A stretch of 64,000 bases of DNA from CAYQCH01 sp964415935 (GCA_964415935.1 CAYQCH010000001.1:1-64000), one strand, 5' to 3'; shown: positions 1-9,128, numbered from the stretch's first letter. Numbers and translations are program-made. Notes: a model not told the origin generated them from the letters alone.

Positions 1-157
1 CGTTATGCACGCCAAACTTATACCCCACCATTTCCGGAGAAATGGTGCTGTCGCGAGACCATGTCTTGATGATGGTCGGGTCATTCGGCTTGAGCTTTTT
101 GACCTTTTTCAGCAACTTGGGGTCGATCCAAGGGCCTTTTTTAAGACTTCGTGACAT
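1..157 (-). CDS. rpsS: Ribosomal protein uS19, 3' part missing
   Basis: Small-subunit protein S19, which binds 16S rRNA in the head of the 30S subunit. The first 52 codons are visible, from the ATG at 157, opening [12 protein letters not shown] as in the family; the rest runs off the left edge. It lies 9 bases after rplB, the normal order of the S10 operon. The truncation is caused by the window edge and does not suggest a pseudogene. Confidence 0.95.
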   Translation of the reverse strand, partial: MSRSLKKGPWIDPKLLKKVKKLKPNDPTIIKTWSRDSTISPEMVGYKFGVHN

Positions 158-166
158 AACGATTGA

Positions 167-1012
167 TTAAGAGAACATGTTACGTGGGCGGCGGCTGACA
201 ATGAGCTTCCAGGAATGCTTAGTTGCCTTACGGGTTTTGACACCCAGCGCCGGCTTGCCCCATGGCGTCTTCGGATGCTTCATACCGATCGGGTTGTGGC
301 CTTCACCACCACCATGCGGGTGATCCACCGGGTTCATGGCTTTGCCGCGAACGCGCGGGCGGAAACCCAAATGACGCATGCGACCAGCCTTGCCGTAACG
401 TACCAGGCGATTATCAGGATTGCTGACAAATCCAACGGAGGCCATGGCATGCTTAGGAACCTTGCGCACTTCTTTTGACGGCAAACGCAAGGTGGCGAAC
501 TTTCCTTCTACAGCAACGAGCTGAGCAACGGTGCCGCCGGAACGGACAAGCATGCCGCCCTGCCCAGGGTTCAATTCAATGTTGTAGACATTGGTACCGA
601 CTGGCATTTTATCCAACGGCATGCGGTTGCCAGGAGTAATATCAACACGATTTTTAGAGGAAACCACTGTCGCGCCAACCTGCAATCCTTGGGGAGCGAC
701 AATGTATGCTTTGACGCCGTTCTTATAGGCAACCAAAGCGATCCAGGCGCTGCGATGAGGGTCATACTCAATAGACTGCACCTTTGCCGGGATATCAAAC
801 AGATGCTGCTTGAAATCGACAATGCGGTAGCGGCGCTTAGCAGCACCGCCGCGATGGCGGACAGTAATTTTACCCTGGTTGTTGCGGCCAGAAATACGGC
901 GCGTTGAAACAGTCAAACGCTTCTGGGGTTTGGACGCCGTCAATTCGGCAAACATGTTCGCGCTGGAAATGCGACGGCCGGGGGAAGTTGGTTTGTGAAT
1001 CTTGATTGGCAT
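167..1012 (-). CDS. rplB: Ribosomal protein uL2
   Basis: Large-subunit protein L2, which sits near the peptidyl transferase centre and helps subunit association. At 281 aa it has the usual bacterial length. The N-terminal KPTSPGRR stretch, the central RHRGGAAKRRYR segment and the C-terminal NPVDHPHGGGEG motif (with the conserved histidine) are all present. It is cotranscribed with rplW upstream (13-base gap) and rpsS downstream. Confidence 0.98.
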   Translation of the reverse strand: MPIKIHKPTSPGRRISSANMFAELTASKPQKRLTVSTRRISGRNNQGKITVRHRGGAAKRRYRIVDFKQHLFDIPAKVQSIEYDPHRSAWIALVAYKNGVKAYIVAPQGLQVGATVVSSKNRVDITPGNRMPLDKMPVGTNVYNIELNPGQGGMLVRSGGTVAQLVAVEGKFATLRLPSKEVRKVPKHAMASVGFVSNPDNRLVRYGKAGRMRHLGFRPRVRGKAMNPVDHPHGGGEGHNPIGMKHPKTPWGKPALGVKTRKATKHSWKLIVSRRPRNMFS

Positions 1013-1025
1013 ACGCGTAAACAGT

Positions 1026-1469
1026 TTACTTGGCCGTCAACGGCAGTGTCGTGCCGGCTGGCATGGTTACGATGGCTTTCTTAACAGCTTTTTGTGTTCC
1101 GATGGCACGGCCCCAGCGGTATACCGTTTGCGGCTTGATGCGCACCATATGTACGGCCTGCGGCTCACTACCGTAAGTCTCTTTTACCGCCATGCGCACC
1201 TGATGCTTGTTGGCGTCCACGGCAACATAGAACACATACTTATTCTGTGCCTGTAACCGGAAACTTTTTTCCGTAGAAGCCGGCTGCAACAATACATGCG
1301 CCATGACCAACTCTTTGGCATCAGAAGCGGGCTTGCCCATCGCAACAGGTTTGCTGGATACGGGTTTCGCGGCAGGCTTCACGGCCTTGGATTTCTTTGC
1401 CGCAGCAGGCTTGGCTGACGCCGGTTCTTTGGTAGTCTTCTTTCGTTTGAATGTGTCAAGAATACCCAT
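1026..1469 (-). CDS. rplW: Ribosomal protein uL23 with basic N-terminal extension
   Basis: Large-subunit protein L23, at the exit tunnel where trigger factor and SRP dock. The L23 fold occupies about residues 55-147 (VLLQPASTEKS, then VRMAVKETYGSEPQAV, then KPQTVYRWGRAIGTQ). The first 55 or so residues are an extra Lys/Ala/Pro-rich low-complexity arm; bacterial L23 is usually 95-100 aa. The ATG at 1469 is the only start giving a continuous reading frame with the arm, but an internal start cannot be excluded: a methionine (MAHVLLQ) directly precedes the domain. Confidence 0.95.
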   Translation of the reverse strand: MGILDTFKRKKTTKEPASAKPAAAKKSKAVKPAAKPVSSKPVAMGKPASDAKELVMAHVLLQPASTEKSFRLQAQNKYVFYVAVDANKHQVRMAVKETYGSEPQAVHMVRIKPQTVYRWGRAIGTQKAVKKAIVTMPAGTTLPLTAK

Positions 1470-1478
1470 AGAGAAACA

Positions 1479-2117
1479 TTAAGCCTTGTTGGCGTAAAGC
1501 TGTTCAATCATCGACAGGGCCGCAACTGGCAGCACAATCGTCCCCGCCTTCAACGTGTCATGAACATTCAAGCTTTCAACGCCGGACAACATGACGCCGG
1601 GGATATTGCGAGCGGAACGACTCATGTTTTTGGCCTCTTTATCTAAAACAAATAAGGTTGTGCGGCCCTTTCGCGGAAGTTTAGCTAAAGCAGAGGCAAC
1701 TTGTTTAGTTTTGATTTCCGGCAATGCCAGAGAATTTACCAAAATTAATTGCTGGGCAGCGACCTTATCAGACAAGACCATGCGCAAAGCCAATTGGCGA
1801 GTCTTTTTATTCATGCGCGTAGCATAACTACGCAAATTGCGCGGACCAAAAGAAACACCGCCACCCTTCCAAATAGGGGTACGCGTGGAGCCATGGCGGG
1901 CTCGACCCGTATGCTTTTGCGCCCAAGGCTTTTTCCCGCCGCCACGCACTTCAGCGCGAGTCTTGGTGTGTGCCCATGGCTGGCGGCGATTGGCCAGCTG
2001 CGCGCGAACGACTTGCTGGACAACGACCGGATTCACGTCCACGCCGAACACTGTCGGGTTCAACTCCTGTTGCCCCACCACTTCACCTGCCAGATTGTAC
2101 ACGTTTACTTTAGACAT
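1479..2117 (-). CDS. rplD: Ribosomal protein uL4
   Basis: Large-subunit protein L4, lining the exit tunnel. At 212 aa it is of normal size. The extended loop with the basic GGGKKPWAQKHTGRARHGSTR segment is recognisable around residues 60-85, followed by the WKGGGVSFGP element. In proteobacteria L4 also represses its own S10 operon through an mRNA leader. That is relevant here because a structured spacer lies just upstream of rplC in this operon. It is flanked by rplC and rplW with gaps of 20 and 9 bases. Confidence 0.97.
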   Translation of the reverse strand: MSKVNVYNLAGEVVGQQELNPTVFGVDVNPVVVQQVVRAQLANRRQPWAHTKTRAEVRGGGKKPWAQKHTGRARHGSTRTPIWKGGGVSFGPRNLRSYATRMNKKTRQLALRMVLSDKVAAQQLILVNSLALPEIKTKQVASALAKLPRKGRTTLFVLDKEAKNMSRSARNIPGVMLSGVESLNVHDTLKAGTIVLPVAALSMIEQLYANKA

Positions 2118-2137
2118 ATGCGTTCGAATTCATGGCG

Positions 2138-2848
2138 TTAAGCTGCTGCGGTGACCTCAGCCGGCGCTTGTACGGGCTCGGCTTCAGGCTTCGCTGAAGC
2201 AAGAATGTTGACGGCGGGCTGCATGTCGCCCGGGCCGATCAACATGATCAGGGAATGACGCGCGCCGGGCAAGGCGCCCTTGACATACAACATGTTCTTT
2301 TCAGCATCAACACGGACAATTTCCAAATTCTTGATGGTGATACGGTCAGTACCCATGCGCCCCGCCATACGCGTTCCTTTACGGACAGCGCCCTGGCGCT
2401 TGGAAGCAATGGAACCAGGCATGCGTTCCTGATCTTTGGTGCCGCGAGATGCCGGCTGACCAGCAAACCCATGACGTTTGACGACACCGGCAAAACCACG
2501 GCCTTTGGAGGTGCCGATGGCTTCCACTTTATCGCCAGCCTGAAAAGAAGCCACTGAAAGGGTATCGCCGATTGTCAACGAAGCGGCTGCGGGCAACCGC
2601 ACTTCGCGCAAACGGTGAAACGGAGCCTGGCCAGCAGCCAAGATGGATTTGAGATGACCACTAAGCGCTTTGCCTGGATGCTTCTTTTCACCGACGCCAA
2701 TCTGGACGGCTTCGTATCCATCCTTTTCTGCTGTTTTGACCTGTGTTACCACGCAAGGGTCGGCCTTGACCATGGTCACAGGAACAATCGTACCGTCTTC
2801 ACGATACAATTGTGTCATCTCCTGTTTGTAACCGAGTATAAATTTCAT
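2138..2848 (-). CDS. rplC: Ribosomal protein uL3
   Basis: Large-subunit protein L3, an early assembly protein close to the peptidyl transferase centre. The frame is open further upstream, but the ATG at 2848 gives the family N-terminus (MKFILGYKQEMTQ) and is preceded by an AAGAAG purine stretch. The signature region KGRGFAGVVKRHGF and the GRMGTDRIT segment are present. A short Ala/Glu/Pro tail (about 20 residues) follows the domain. The gene begins after an unusually long 296-base gap from rpsJ. Confidence 0.96.
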   Translation of the reverse strand: MKFILGYKQEMTQLYREDGTIVPVTMVKADPCVVTQVKTAEKDGYEAVQIGVGEKKHPGKALSGHLKSILAAGQAPFHRLREVRLPAAASLTIGDTLSVASFQAGDKVEAIGTSKGRGFAGVVKRHGFAGQPASRGTKDQERMPGSIASKRQGAVRKGTRMAGRMGTDRITIKNLEIVRVDAEKNMLYVKGALPGARHSLIMLIGPGDMQPAVNILASAKPEAEPVQAPAEVTAAA

Positions 2849-3144
2849 ATGCTTCTTTTTCAGTGTTAGTGCTCCCAAACGGGAGGTAACAAAAAGCCAG
2901 AAATTTTTTACCGCATACAAAATCCGGCAAAAAATTTCCGACCTTTATCACGAAAGACATGAAAAAGGTAATGTGTTCAAATCAAAGGGATTATCTCCTC
3001 TTGCGCGTCATGAGCCAATCAAGGTTTTCGTCCCGCTAAGCGGAAAGATCTTTCTTGAGTGTCGCGAGCCGCACATTTCCACAGTTCTGCGTGGAACTGA
3101 GCGTCAAATATCTTCGGCGCTCAGCCTCACGCAGGAGTGAGGGG
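2849..3144 (-). promoter_or_regulatory. Structured spacer between rpsJ and rplC, candidate leader
   Basis: No gene fits in this gap. On the minus strand it holds several inverted repeats: 3125-3142 (6-bp arms, directly after rpsJ), 3097-3124 (7-bp arms CTGAGCG/CGCTCAG), the alternative 3082-3099, 3033-3043 (CCGC-TAA-GCGG), and 2900-2938, a perfect 10-bp pair (GAAATTTTTT/AAAAAATTTC) with an inner CCG/CGG. It resembles a regulatory leader, though S10 leaders normally precede rpsJ rather than rplC. The binding partner is unknown; L4 is only a guess by analogy. Confidence 0.5.
2990..3018 (-). promoter_or_regulatory. Candidate internal promoter for rplC onward
   Basis: On the minus strand, TTGGCT (3013-3018) and GATAAT (2990-2995) are separated by exactly 17 bases. 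This would start a transcript about 135 nt before rplC, carrying the 2900-2938 hairpin. The match is moderate and no start site is proven. Confidence 0.4.
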
Positions 3145-3486
3145 TTACATCTTGATCTCGACGTCAACACCGGCTGGCAGGTTGAGGCTCATCAAAGAGT
3201 CAACCGTCTTGGGCGTTGGATCGATAATGTCAACGAGCCGCTTATGGATGCGCATTTCGTACTGGTCGCGAGAATCCTTGTGAACGAAAGTGGATTTGTT
3301 GACCGTAAACTTGCGCTTTTCCGTCGGCAACGGGACAGGACCGACCACATTGGCTCCGGAGCGGTGCGCGGTGTCGATGATGGTGCGCGTGCTCTGGTCA
3401 ATAATTTTGTGGTCGTAAGCCAAAATCTTGATGCGAATGCGCTGCTTGGCTTCCTCCGTCTTTTCTTGTTTCTTTGCTGCTGACAT
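3145..3486 (-). CDS. rpsJ: Ribosomal protein uS10
   Basis: Small-subunit protein S10, which also acts as NusE in antitermination complexes. The ATG at 3486 gives 113 aa starting [20 protein letters not shown] twelve bases earlier is open but less likely. The core motif [14 protein letters not shown] and the [20 protein letters not shown] block match S10. The first dozen residues are a short Lys/Glu extension. It follows tuf by 48 bases, the tuf-rpsJ order common in bacteria. Confidence 0.96.
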   Translation of the reverse strand: MSAAKKQEKTEEAKQRIRIKILAYDHKIIDQSTRTIIDTAHRSGANVVGPVPLPTEKRKFTVNKSTFVHKDSRDQYEMRIHKRLVDIIDPTPKTVDSLMSLNLPAGVDVEIKM

Positions 3487-3534
3487 GTTTGGAAACAATA
3501 AGGAGAGCCCACGAGGGGCCCTCCATACATCACA

Positions 3535-4722
3535 TTACTTGATAATCTTGGTAATAACACCGGCGCCTACCGTGCGACCGCCTTCGCGGATGGCAAAACG
3601 CTGTTGTTCTTCCATGGCAACCGGGACAATCAACTTGACCGTCATCTTGGCCGTATCGCCAGGCATAACCATTTCCGCGCCGGACAAGGTAACCTCGCCA
3701 GTCACATCAGTTGTACGCATGTAAAACTGGGGTTTGTATCCGGTAAAAAACGGCTTATGACGACCGCCTTCTTCCTTGGTCAAAGAGTAGACTTCCGCTT
3801 CAAACTCAGTATGAGGAGTAACGGAACCCGGCTTGGCCAAAACCTGACCGCGCTCAACGTCTTCCTTCTTCAAACCGCGGAGCAACAAACCGGCATTGTC
3901 ACCAGCCTGACCGCGATCCAACTGTTTGTTGAACATTTCAATACCCGTGACAACAGTCTTGGATGTGTCGCGAATACCGACAATTTCTACTTCGTCGTTC
4001 AGGTTAACAACACCGCGTTCAATACGACCGGTCACCACAGTGCCACGTCCTTCAATGCTGAAGACGTCTTCAACGGCCATCAGGAACGGCTTTTCAACGT
4101 CGCGCACAGGGGTTGGGATGAAGCTGTCGACAGCCTCAAGCAAGTCAATAATGCACTTGGCATCATCGCCACCAGGGTTGTTGAGGGCATTCAACGCAGA
4201 CCCGCGGACAACCGGAGTTTCAGCTCCCGGGTAGCCGTGCTTCTTGAGCAATTCGCGGACTTCTTCTTCAACGAGGTCAACGTATTCCTTATCTTCCACA
4301 GCATCAACCTTGTTCAAAAACACAACAATGGAAGGGACGCCGACCTGCTTGGCCAACAAAACGTGCTCGCTGGTCTGAGGCATGACGCCGTCAACAGCGG
4401 AGACCACAAGGATGGCGCCATCCATCTGCGCAGCACCTGTAATCATGTTTTTCACGTAGTCGGCGTGGCCCGGACAATCGACGTGCGCGTAATGGCGGTT
4501 AGGAGAAGAGTATTCTACGTGCGCGGTGGCAATCGTAACGGTCTTGCTCGCATCACGTTCAATACCGCCCTTGGCGATATCCTTATAGTCTTTCTTCTTA
4601 CCCAAACCACGAGCTTCCGCAACAGCGGTCAACGCGGCGGTCAATGTGGTCTTGCCGTGGTCAACGTGGCCAATAGTACCTACGTTAACGTGTGGCTTGG
4701 AGCGGTCAAACATTTCGGCCAT
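3535..4722 (-). CDS. tuf: Elongation factor Tu
   Basis: GTPase delivering aminoacyl-tRNA to the ribosome. It is 395 aa, the normal length. The P-loop GHVDHGKT is at residues 18-25, followed by DCPGHADY, then NKVD for guanine recognition, and the domain 2/3 segments through [11 protein letters not shown] at the C-terminus. It heads the S10 block and has its own upstream promoter at 4830-4857. A long antisense frame over this gene is a coding shadow. Confidence 0.99.
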   Translation of the reverse strand: MAEMFDRSKPHVNVGTIGHVDHGKTTLTAALTAVAEARGLGKKKDYKDIAKGGIERDASKTVTIATAHVEYSSPNRHYAHVDCPGHADYVKNMITGAAQMDGAILVVSAVDGVMPQTSEHVLLAKQVGVPSIVVFLNKVDAVEDKEYVDLVEEEVRELLKKHGYPGAETPVVRGSALNALNNPGGDDAKCIIDLLEAVDSFIPTPVRDVEKPFLMAVEDVFSIEGRGTVVTGRIERGVVNLNDEVEIVGIRDTSKTVVTGIEMFNKQLDRGQAGDNAGLLLRGLKKEDVERGQVLAKPGSVTPHTEFEAEVYSLTKEEGGRHKPFFTGYKPQFYMRTTDVTGEVTLSGAEMVMPGDTAKMTVKLIVPVAMEEQQRFAIREGGRTVGAGVITKIIK

Positions 4723-4773
4723 ACGAAGTTCTTAATGATGTAAATCCGCGTTGCGGATGTTATTGCAGTAAGG

Positions 4774-4795
4774 AAAAACCCCAATACGGGGTTTT
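4774..4795 (-). terminator. Terminator-like hairpin inside the tuf leader
   Basis: A perfect 8-bp stem AAAACCCC/GGGGTTTT with a 5-base loop, followed on the minus strand by a short T-run. It lies downstream of the tuf promoter and upstream of the tuf start, so it could end read-through from fusA or attenuate tuf itself. A second hairpin (ATCCGC-AAC-GCGGAT, 4744-4758) sits between it and the start codon. Confidence 0.6.
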
Positions 4796-4829
4796 GTGAT
4801 AAACCGTAATTCCTCTAAAAGTTGCCTAA

Positions 4830-4857
4830 ATTATAACAGAGAATTGAAAAATTGCAA
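4830..4857 (-). promoter_or_regulatory. Sigma-70-type promoter of tuf
   Basis: On the minus strand, TTGCAA (4852-4857), a 16-base spacer and a perfect TATAAT (4830-4835). The predicted start near 4823 gives a roughly 100-nt leader before tuf. It lies in the 204-base gap between the 98-aa gene and tuf. Confidence 0.7.
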
Positions 4858-4926
4858 CTGGTGTCAACTCCCTGATTTTTCTAAAGAACAAACAGACAAT
4901 CTTTTGGCCAACATTAGCAAAAATTT

Positions 4927-5223
4927 TTATTTCTGTCCATCCAGCGACTCGTCTCCGGATTCTTCATAAGCCAGCGGCTCAAACTCGTAGTTGTCCGCAA
5001 GCATTGACGACTCAGCGGCGCCGCCGACCGTTTGTTGAACAGGATCGGCATTTGGACGCGGACGCGACACGAGGGTGTCGTTGTCCCGCTGGGGGGAGAT
5101 GGCCTGCTCGTATTCTTTAATCGGCAAAATGACAAACGGCTCTTCCCCACCCTCCGGCAAAACGATCAGGCGATCGCCGGTGCGACTGGCAAGTTTGAGC
5201 AGTTGAGAGAGCCGTTTGTCCAT
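4927..5223 (-). CDS. Small acidic protein between fusA and tuf, Phd-like N-terminus
   Basis: A 98-aa protein starting 8 bases after the fusA stop, so almost certainly translated with fusA. Residues 1-45 (RLIVLPEGGEEPFVILPIKEYEQ) resemble the strand-turn-strand core of Phd/YefM-type antitoxins, where a small beta sheet ends in a P(L/I)xEYE-like helix start. The second half is acidic, Pro/Asn-rich and probably disordered. No toxin gene is adjacent. The likeness is weak, so the function is unknown. The frame is well supported by position and composition. Confidence 0.75.
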   Translation of the reverse strand: MDKRLSQLLKLASRTGDRLIVLPEGGEEPFVILPIKEYEQAISPQRDNDTLVSRPRPNADPVQQTVGGAAESSMLADNYEFEPLAYEESGDESLDGQK

Positions 5224-5231
5224 ATGCGTGA

Positions 5232-7340
5232 TTACTTGGTTCCGGTTCCGGCGCGTTCGGCTTTCACCTTTTCCGCAACGTTGGCAGGTACTTCAGCATA
5301 ATGGCTGAACTCCATGCTGGAGCTGGCGCGGCCCTGGCTCATGGAGCGCAATTCCGTCACATACCCGAACATCTCTGAAAGCGGAACGATGCCGCGGACA
5401 ACCTTTGCCGTGCCGCGCTCCGTCATTTCATTGACCTGGCCGCGTCGCGCGTTCAAATCACCGATGACGTCACCCATGAAATCCTCAGGCGTGGTAATTT
5501 CCAGCTTCATCATCGGTTCGAGCAGGACGATTTTCGCTTTCTTTGCCGCCTCCTGGAAGGCCATGGAACCTGCCATCTTAAAGGCGACTTCCGAGGAGTC
5601 GACATCGTGGAAGGAGCCGTCGTACACCGTTACGTCGACATTGACCACCGGATACCCGGCCAAAATGCCGCGGGACATGGCTTCTTCAACGCCCTTTTCA
5701 ATAGGCTTGATGAATTCGCGGGGAATGACGCCGCCCTTAACTTCATCATGGAATTCAAATTCCTTGCCTTCAGCATGCGGCTTGACTCGCAACCAGCAAT
5801 GACCGTATTGGCCGCGGCCACCGGACTGCTTGATGTACTTGCCTTCCGCTTCGGCTTCGCCCGTGATGGTTTCACGGTAAGCGACCTGGGGCTTACCGAC
5901 ATTTGCTTCGACTTTGAATTCGCGTTTCATGCGGTCGACCATGATCTCCAGGTGCAATTCACCCATACCGGCAATGATTGTCTGGCCTGTTTCTTCATCC
6001 GTGCTGACGCTGAATGTCGGATCTTCTTCAGCCAGTTTACGCAAAGCAACACCAAGCTTTTCTTGATCAGCCTTGGACTTCGGTTCAATGGCCAGGCTGA
6101 TAACCGGTTTGGCGAAGCTGATCTTTTCCAACAAAATCGGATGGTCAGGATCACAAAGAGTCTGTCCGGTGATCGTGTCTTTCAAACCGACAATGGCTCC
6201 GATATTGCCAGCGGTAATCTCCTCAACCTCTTCACGATGGTTGGCATGCAGCTGCACCAGGCGGCTGATGCGTTCTTTCTGACCGGTATTGGTGTTGTAG
6301 ATGTACGTACCAGCCTTCATGACTCCGGAATAGACGCGCACAAAACACAACTTTCCGACAAACGGATCCGTGGCAATCTTAAACGCCAGGGCGGTCAAAG
6401 GTTCGGAGTCTTTCGCTTCGCGGGTAATCTTCACGGATTCGTCGGCAGGATCTGATCCTGTGACTGCCGGGATGTCCAACGGTGACGGCAAGTAGTCTGT
6501 AACAGCATCGAGCAACCGTTGCACGCCTTTGTTCTTCAAGGCAGATCCGCAAAGAATGGGGTAAAAATGCAGGCCGACGACTCCCTTGCGGATGGCGGCT
6601 TTTAATTCATCAACACTGATGTCTTTGCCCTCGAAATACTTGTTCATCAAAGCTTCATCATTCTCGGCGGCGGCCTCAATCAGCTGCTGGCGGTACTTCT
6701 TTGCCTCGTCCACCATCTCGGCCGGCACATCGGTTACTTGGATGTCTGTACCCATTTCATTGGTGTAAATATATGCGTTCATCTGCACCAAATCGATGAT
6801 GCCCTTGAAGTTATCTTCCGAGCCAATTGGCAGCTGGATGGGAAAAGCATTCTTGCCCAAACGTTCGTGAATGGACTTCACATCAGCGTAAAAATCCGCG
6901 CCCGTGCGATCAAGCTTGTTGATGAAACACAAGCGAGGAACCTGGTATTTGTCCGCCTGGCGCCAGACGGTTTCAGACTGCGGCTCCACGCCCGCAACAC
7001 CGTCAAACACGACAACACCGCCGTCCAGCACGCGCAGGGAGCGCTCTACTTCAACGGTAAAGTCGACGTGACCGGGAGTGTCAATGAGGTTAATCTGATG
7101 CTTGGCGTTGTTCTGCGTGTTCGTCCAGAAACAGGTGGTGGCGGCGGCGGTAATGGTGATGCCACGTTCGCGCTCCTGTTCCATCCAGTCCATGGTAGCT
7201 TCGCCTTCATGAACTTCACCAATCTTATAATTCTTTCCCGTGTAATAGAGAATGCGTTCGCTGGTCGTGGTTTTGCCGGCATCAATGTGGGCAATGATAC
7301 CGATGTTCCGGACCATGTTAAGCGGGGTTCGTTCGGCCAT
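5232..7340 (-). CDS. fusA: Elongation factor G
   Basis: Translocase GTPase of translation. It is 702 aa, full length. The N-terminal G domain carries AHIDAGKTT (residues 17-25), the switch segment [18 protein letters not shown] and NKLD. Domains II to V follow, with the domain IV loop region (RGQYGHCWL, then the [14 protein letters not shown] helix) intact. It stands between rpsG (18-base gap) and the 98-aa gene, the usual str-operon place. Confidence 0.99.
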   Translation of the reverse strand: MAERTPLNMVRNIGIIAHIDAGKTTTSERILYYTGKNYKIGEVHEGEATMDWMEQERERGITITAAATTCFWTNTQNNAKHQINLIDTPGHVDFTVEVERSLRVLDGGVVVFDGVAGVEPQSETVWRQADKYQVPRLCFINKLDRTGADFYADVKSIHERLGKNAFPIQLPIGSEDNFKGIIDLVQMNAYIYTNEMGTDIQVTDVPAEMVDEAKKYRQQLIEAAAENDEALMNKYFEGKDISVDELKAAIRKGVVGLHFYPILCGSALKNKGVQRLLDAVTDYLPSPLDIPAVTGSDPADESVKITREAKDSEPLTALAFKIATDPFVGKLCFVRVYSGVMKAGTYIYNTNTGQKERISRLVQLHANHREEVEEITAGNIGAIVGLKDTITGQTLCDPDHPILLEKISFAKPVISLAIEPKSKADQEKLGVALRKLAEEDPTFSVSTDEETGQTIIAGMGELHLEIMVDRMKREFKVEANVGKPQVAYRETITGEAEAEGKYIKQSGGRGQYGHCWLRVKPHAEGKEFEFHDEVKGGVIPREFIKPIEKGVEEAMSRGILAGYPVVNVDVTVYDGSFHDVDSSEVAFKMAGSMAFQEAAKKAKIVLLEPMMKLEITTPEDFMGDVIGDLNARRGQVNEMTERGTAKVVRGIVPLSEMFGYVTELRSMSQGRASSSMEFSHYAEVPANVAEKVKAERAGTGTK

Positions 7341-7358
7341 AGAATTTTGTATGGTTGA

Positions 7359-7826
7359 TTAACGGGCAAAGTGGGCAAAGGCGCGGTTTGCCTCGGCCAT
7401 TTTCTGCACGGTTTCGCGCTTTTTCATGGCTGAACCTTCTTTCTTGGCGGCATCCATGAATTCCTGGGCGAGCTTCTCTTGCATCGGCTTTCCCTTGCGC
7501 TCTTTGGCGGCATCGATGATCCAGCGGCAAGCCAGCAAAAACCGGCGTTCGGCCTTTACCTGGATGGGGATTTGGTAGTTGGCGCCACCGATACGGCGTC
7601 CCTTTACTTCCAATGTTGGTGCAACATTCTTAATGGCGGTTTCAAAAACCTCCAAAGGATTCTTTTTGGTCTTGTCTGCGACGACGTCAAAAGACTGATA
7701 CACAATGCGCTGGGCCAGACTTTTTTTGCCGCGACGCATGAGGTAATTGATGAACTTCGCGACCTCCGCGTTCTGAAACTTGGGATCGGGAATGATTTCA
7801 CGTTTTGGGGCTCGTTTTCCACGCAT
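7359..7826 (-). CDS. rpsG: Ribosomal protein uS7
   Basis: Small-subunit protein S7, which nucleates assembly of the 30S head and touches the E-site tRNA. It is 155 aa, the normal size, opening MRGKRAPKREIIPDP. The helical core FINYLMRRGKKSLAQRIVY and the beta-hairpin GGANYQIPIQV are present. It lies 16 bases downstream of rpsL and upstream of fusA. Confidence 0.98.
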   Translation of the reverse strand: MRGKRAPKREIIPDPKFQNAEVAKFINYLMRRGKKSLAQRIVYQSFDVVADKTKKNPLEVFETAIKNVAPTLEVKGRRIGGANYQIPIQVKAERRFLLACRWIIDAAKERKGKPMQEKLAQEFMDAAKKEGSAMKKRETVQKMAEANRAFAHFAR

Positions 7827-7842
7827 ATCAAATCATTTGAAA

Positions 7843-8268
7843 TTAACTGGAAGCCTTCGGACGGCGCGCGCCGTACAAGGAGCGGCCTTGCTTGCGTCCT
7901 TCCACGCCTTGAGTGTCATATACGCCGCGAACAATGTGGTAGCGGACACCTGGCAAATCTTTCACGCGGCCGCCGCGGATCATGACGATGGAGTGTTCCT
8001 GCAAGTTATGGCCTTCGCCGGGAATGTATGCCGTTACTTCAATGCCGTTAGACAAGCGGACACGGGCGATTTTGCGCAAAGCGGAGTTCGGCTTTTTGGG
8101 CGTCATGGTCGTGACTTTGGTGCAAACGCCGCGCTTAAAAGGATGGCCCATGGGCATGGTGCTGCGTTTGCGGTGCAAAGAATCCAGAGTGACCTGCATG
8201 GCCGGGGCTTTGGACTTGCGGCGCTGCGGCTTGCGCGGTTTGCGGACAAGTTGATTGATTGTTGCCAT
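7843..8268 (-). CDS. rpsL: Ribosomal protein uS12
   Basis: Small-subunit protein S12 at the decoding centre. It is 141 aa. It has the [10 protein letters not shown] loop with the lysine that typically goes with streptomycin sensitivity, and the [16 protein letters not shown] loop whose aspartate is often methylthiolated. The N-terminus is slightly extended ([17 protein letters not shown]) and the C-terminus ends RRPKASS. It is the first gene of the str block, about 130 nt downstream of a candidate promoter. Confidence 0.98.
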   Translation of the reverse strand: MATINQLVRKPRKPQRRKSKAPAMQVTLDSLHRKRSTMPMGHPFKRGVCTKVTTMTPKKPNSALRKIARVRLSNGIEVTAYIPGEGHNLQEHSIVMIRGGRVKDLPGVRYHIVRGVYDTQGVEGRKQGRSLYGARRPKASS

Positions 8269-8401
8269 AGCGTATTAAGGGTTTCGTTTATATAAAAGAA
8301 AACTGACCGCTATAAAACGGTTCAGCTTTGCAACCCTCGCCCGGGTACACGCAGCCACGCGTGATGTCCCTGGCGAAAAAGCCGTTTTCAGTTATGGCTA
8401 A

Positions 8402-8430
8402 ACCCTACCAAGAATGGCTTGGGGCGTCAA
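8402..8430 (-). promoter_or_regulatory. Candidate promoter of the rpsL-rpsG-fusA block
   Basis: On the minus strand, TTGACG (8425-8430), a 17-base spacer and TAGGGT (8402-8407). The -35 is strong and the -10 weak. The spacer holds a CCAAG/CTTGG inverted repeat. The leader to rpsL contains another imperfect hairpin around 8313-8335. Confidence 0.45.
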
Positions 8431-8436
8431 GAGAAA

Positions 8437-9087
8437 TCAAAAGAGAGACACCAGAGCAATCACCGTCCACTCTAACCCCGAGAGCACGGTTCTGAACAAA
8501 CCGCCAAAAAAGGACACGGGTGAAGAAGCGTCCAATAAAACAGCTAATAACAGCAAAAAGGGACCATAGTTGGCCAGCCAGTTTTTTACATGGTCAAAAC
8601 GGTCAGGCAAGACAGCATCGAGAACCTTCGAGCCGTCTAAGGGATGGATCGGCAATAAATTGAAAACAAGTAATGCCACGTTAAATTGCGCCAGAAATAG
8701 CAGGAAAACATACAACAGCGAGTTGGAAGGCATCCCCCTGCCGACCAGGATGGCTAGCGCTAAAATAGCAATAAAGGCGAGGATAAGATTGGAAATAGGT
8801 CCGGCCAAGCCGATCCAGGCGGCGCCCCACTTAGGGTTTTTGAGGTAGCGGTCATCAAACGGCACGGGGCGCCCAAAGCCAAATCCTGCGGTAATCAGCA
8901 ACAAAAAACCGATGGGGTGCATATGAACAAGCGGATTGAGTGTCAGGCGCCCCAAAGACTTCGGCGTGGGATCTCCCAACCGGTCGGCCACATAAGCATG
9001 AGCGAATTCGTGAACCGTAAATGCAATCACCAAAGATAAAAAAACCGGTATAAGCAATGCGGGCTGGGAAAGGAGTGATAGGATCAT
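8437..9087 (-). CDS. Site-2-protease family membrane zinc metalloprotease (M50)
   Basis: A polytopic membrane protease of the S2P/M50 family, which cuts substrates inside the membrane. From the ATG at 9087 it is 216 aa. The zinc motif HEFAH is at residues 26-30 in the first helix; the third ligand motif NLLPIHPLDG lies in a later helix. No PDZ domain is present, as in the small family members of many bacteria. A TTG at 9135 would add 16 residues but would run through the promoter of the divergent rpmB, so the ATG is preferred. The substrate is unknown. Confidence 0.88.
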   Translation of the reverse strand: MILSLLSQPALLIPVFLSLVIAFTVHEFAHAYVADRLGDPTPKSLGRLTLNPLVHMHPIGFLLLITAGFGFGRPVPFDDRYLKNPKWGAAWIGLAGPISNLILAFIAILALAILVGRGMPSNSLLYVFLLFLAQFNVALLVFNLLPIHPLDGSKVLDAVLPDRFDHVKNWLANYGPFLLLLAVLLDASSPVSFFGGLFRTVLSGLEWTVIALVSLF

Positions 9088-9098
9088 AAAAAACCGGC

Positions 9099-9128
9099 TT
9101 GACAAAAACTTAGGTTCGCTGTTAGAGT
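9099..9128 (+). promoter_or_regulatory. Sigma-70-type promoter of rpmB
   Basis: TTGACA (9099-9104), an 18-base spacer and TAGAGT (9123-9128), placing the start about 25 nt before the rpmB ATG. It lies between rpmB and the divergent M50 protease gene. Confidence 0.65.

Noticed and set aside
3604..4743. A 379-aa antisense frame over tuf, and similar long frames over ftsZ (17150-18145)
   Set aside because: These are coding shadows of highly conserved genes with biased codons; no family resemblance.
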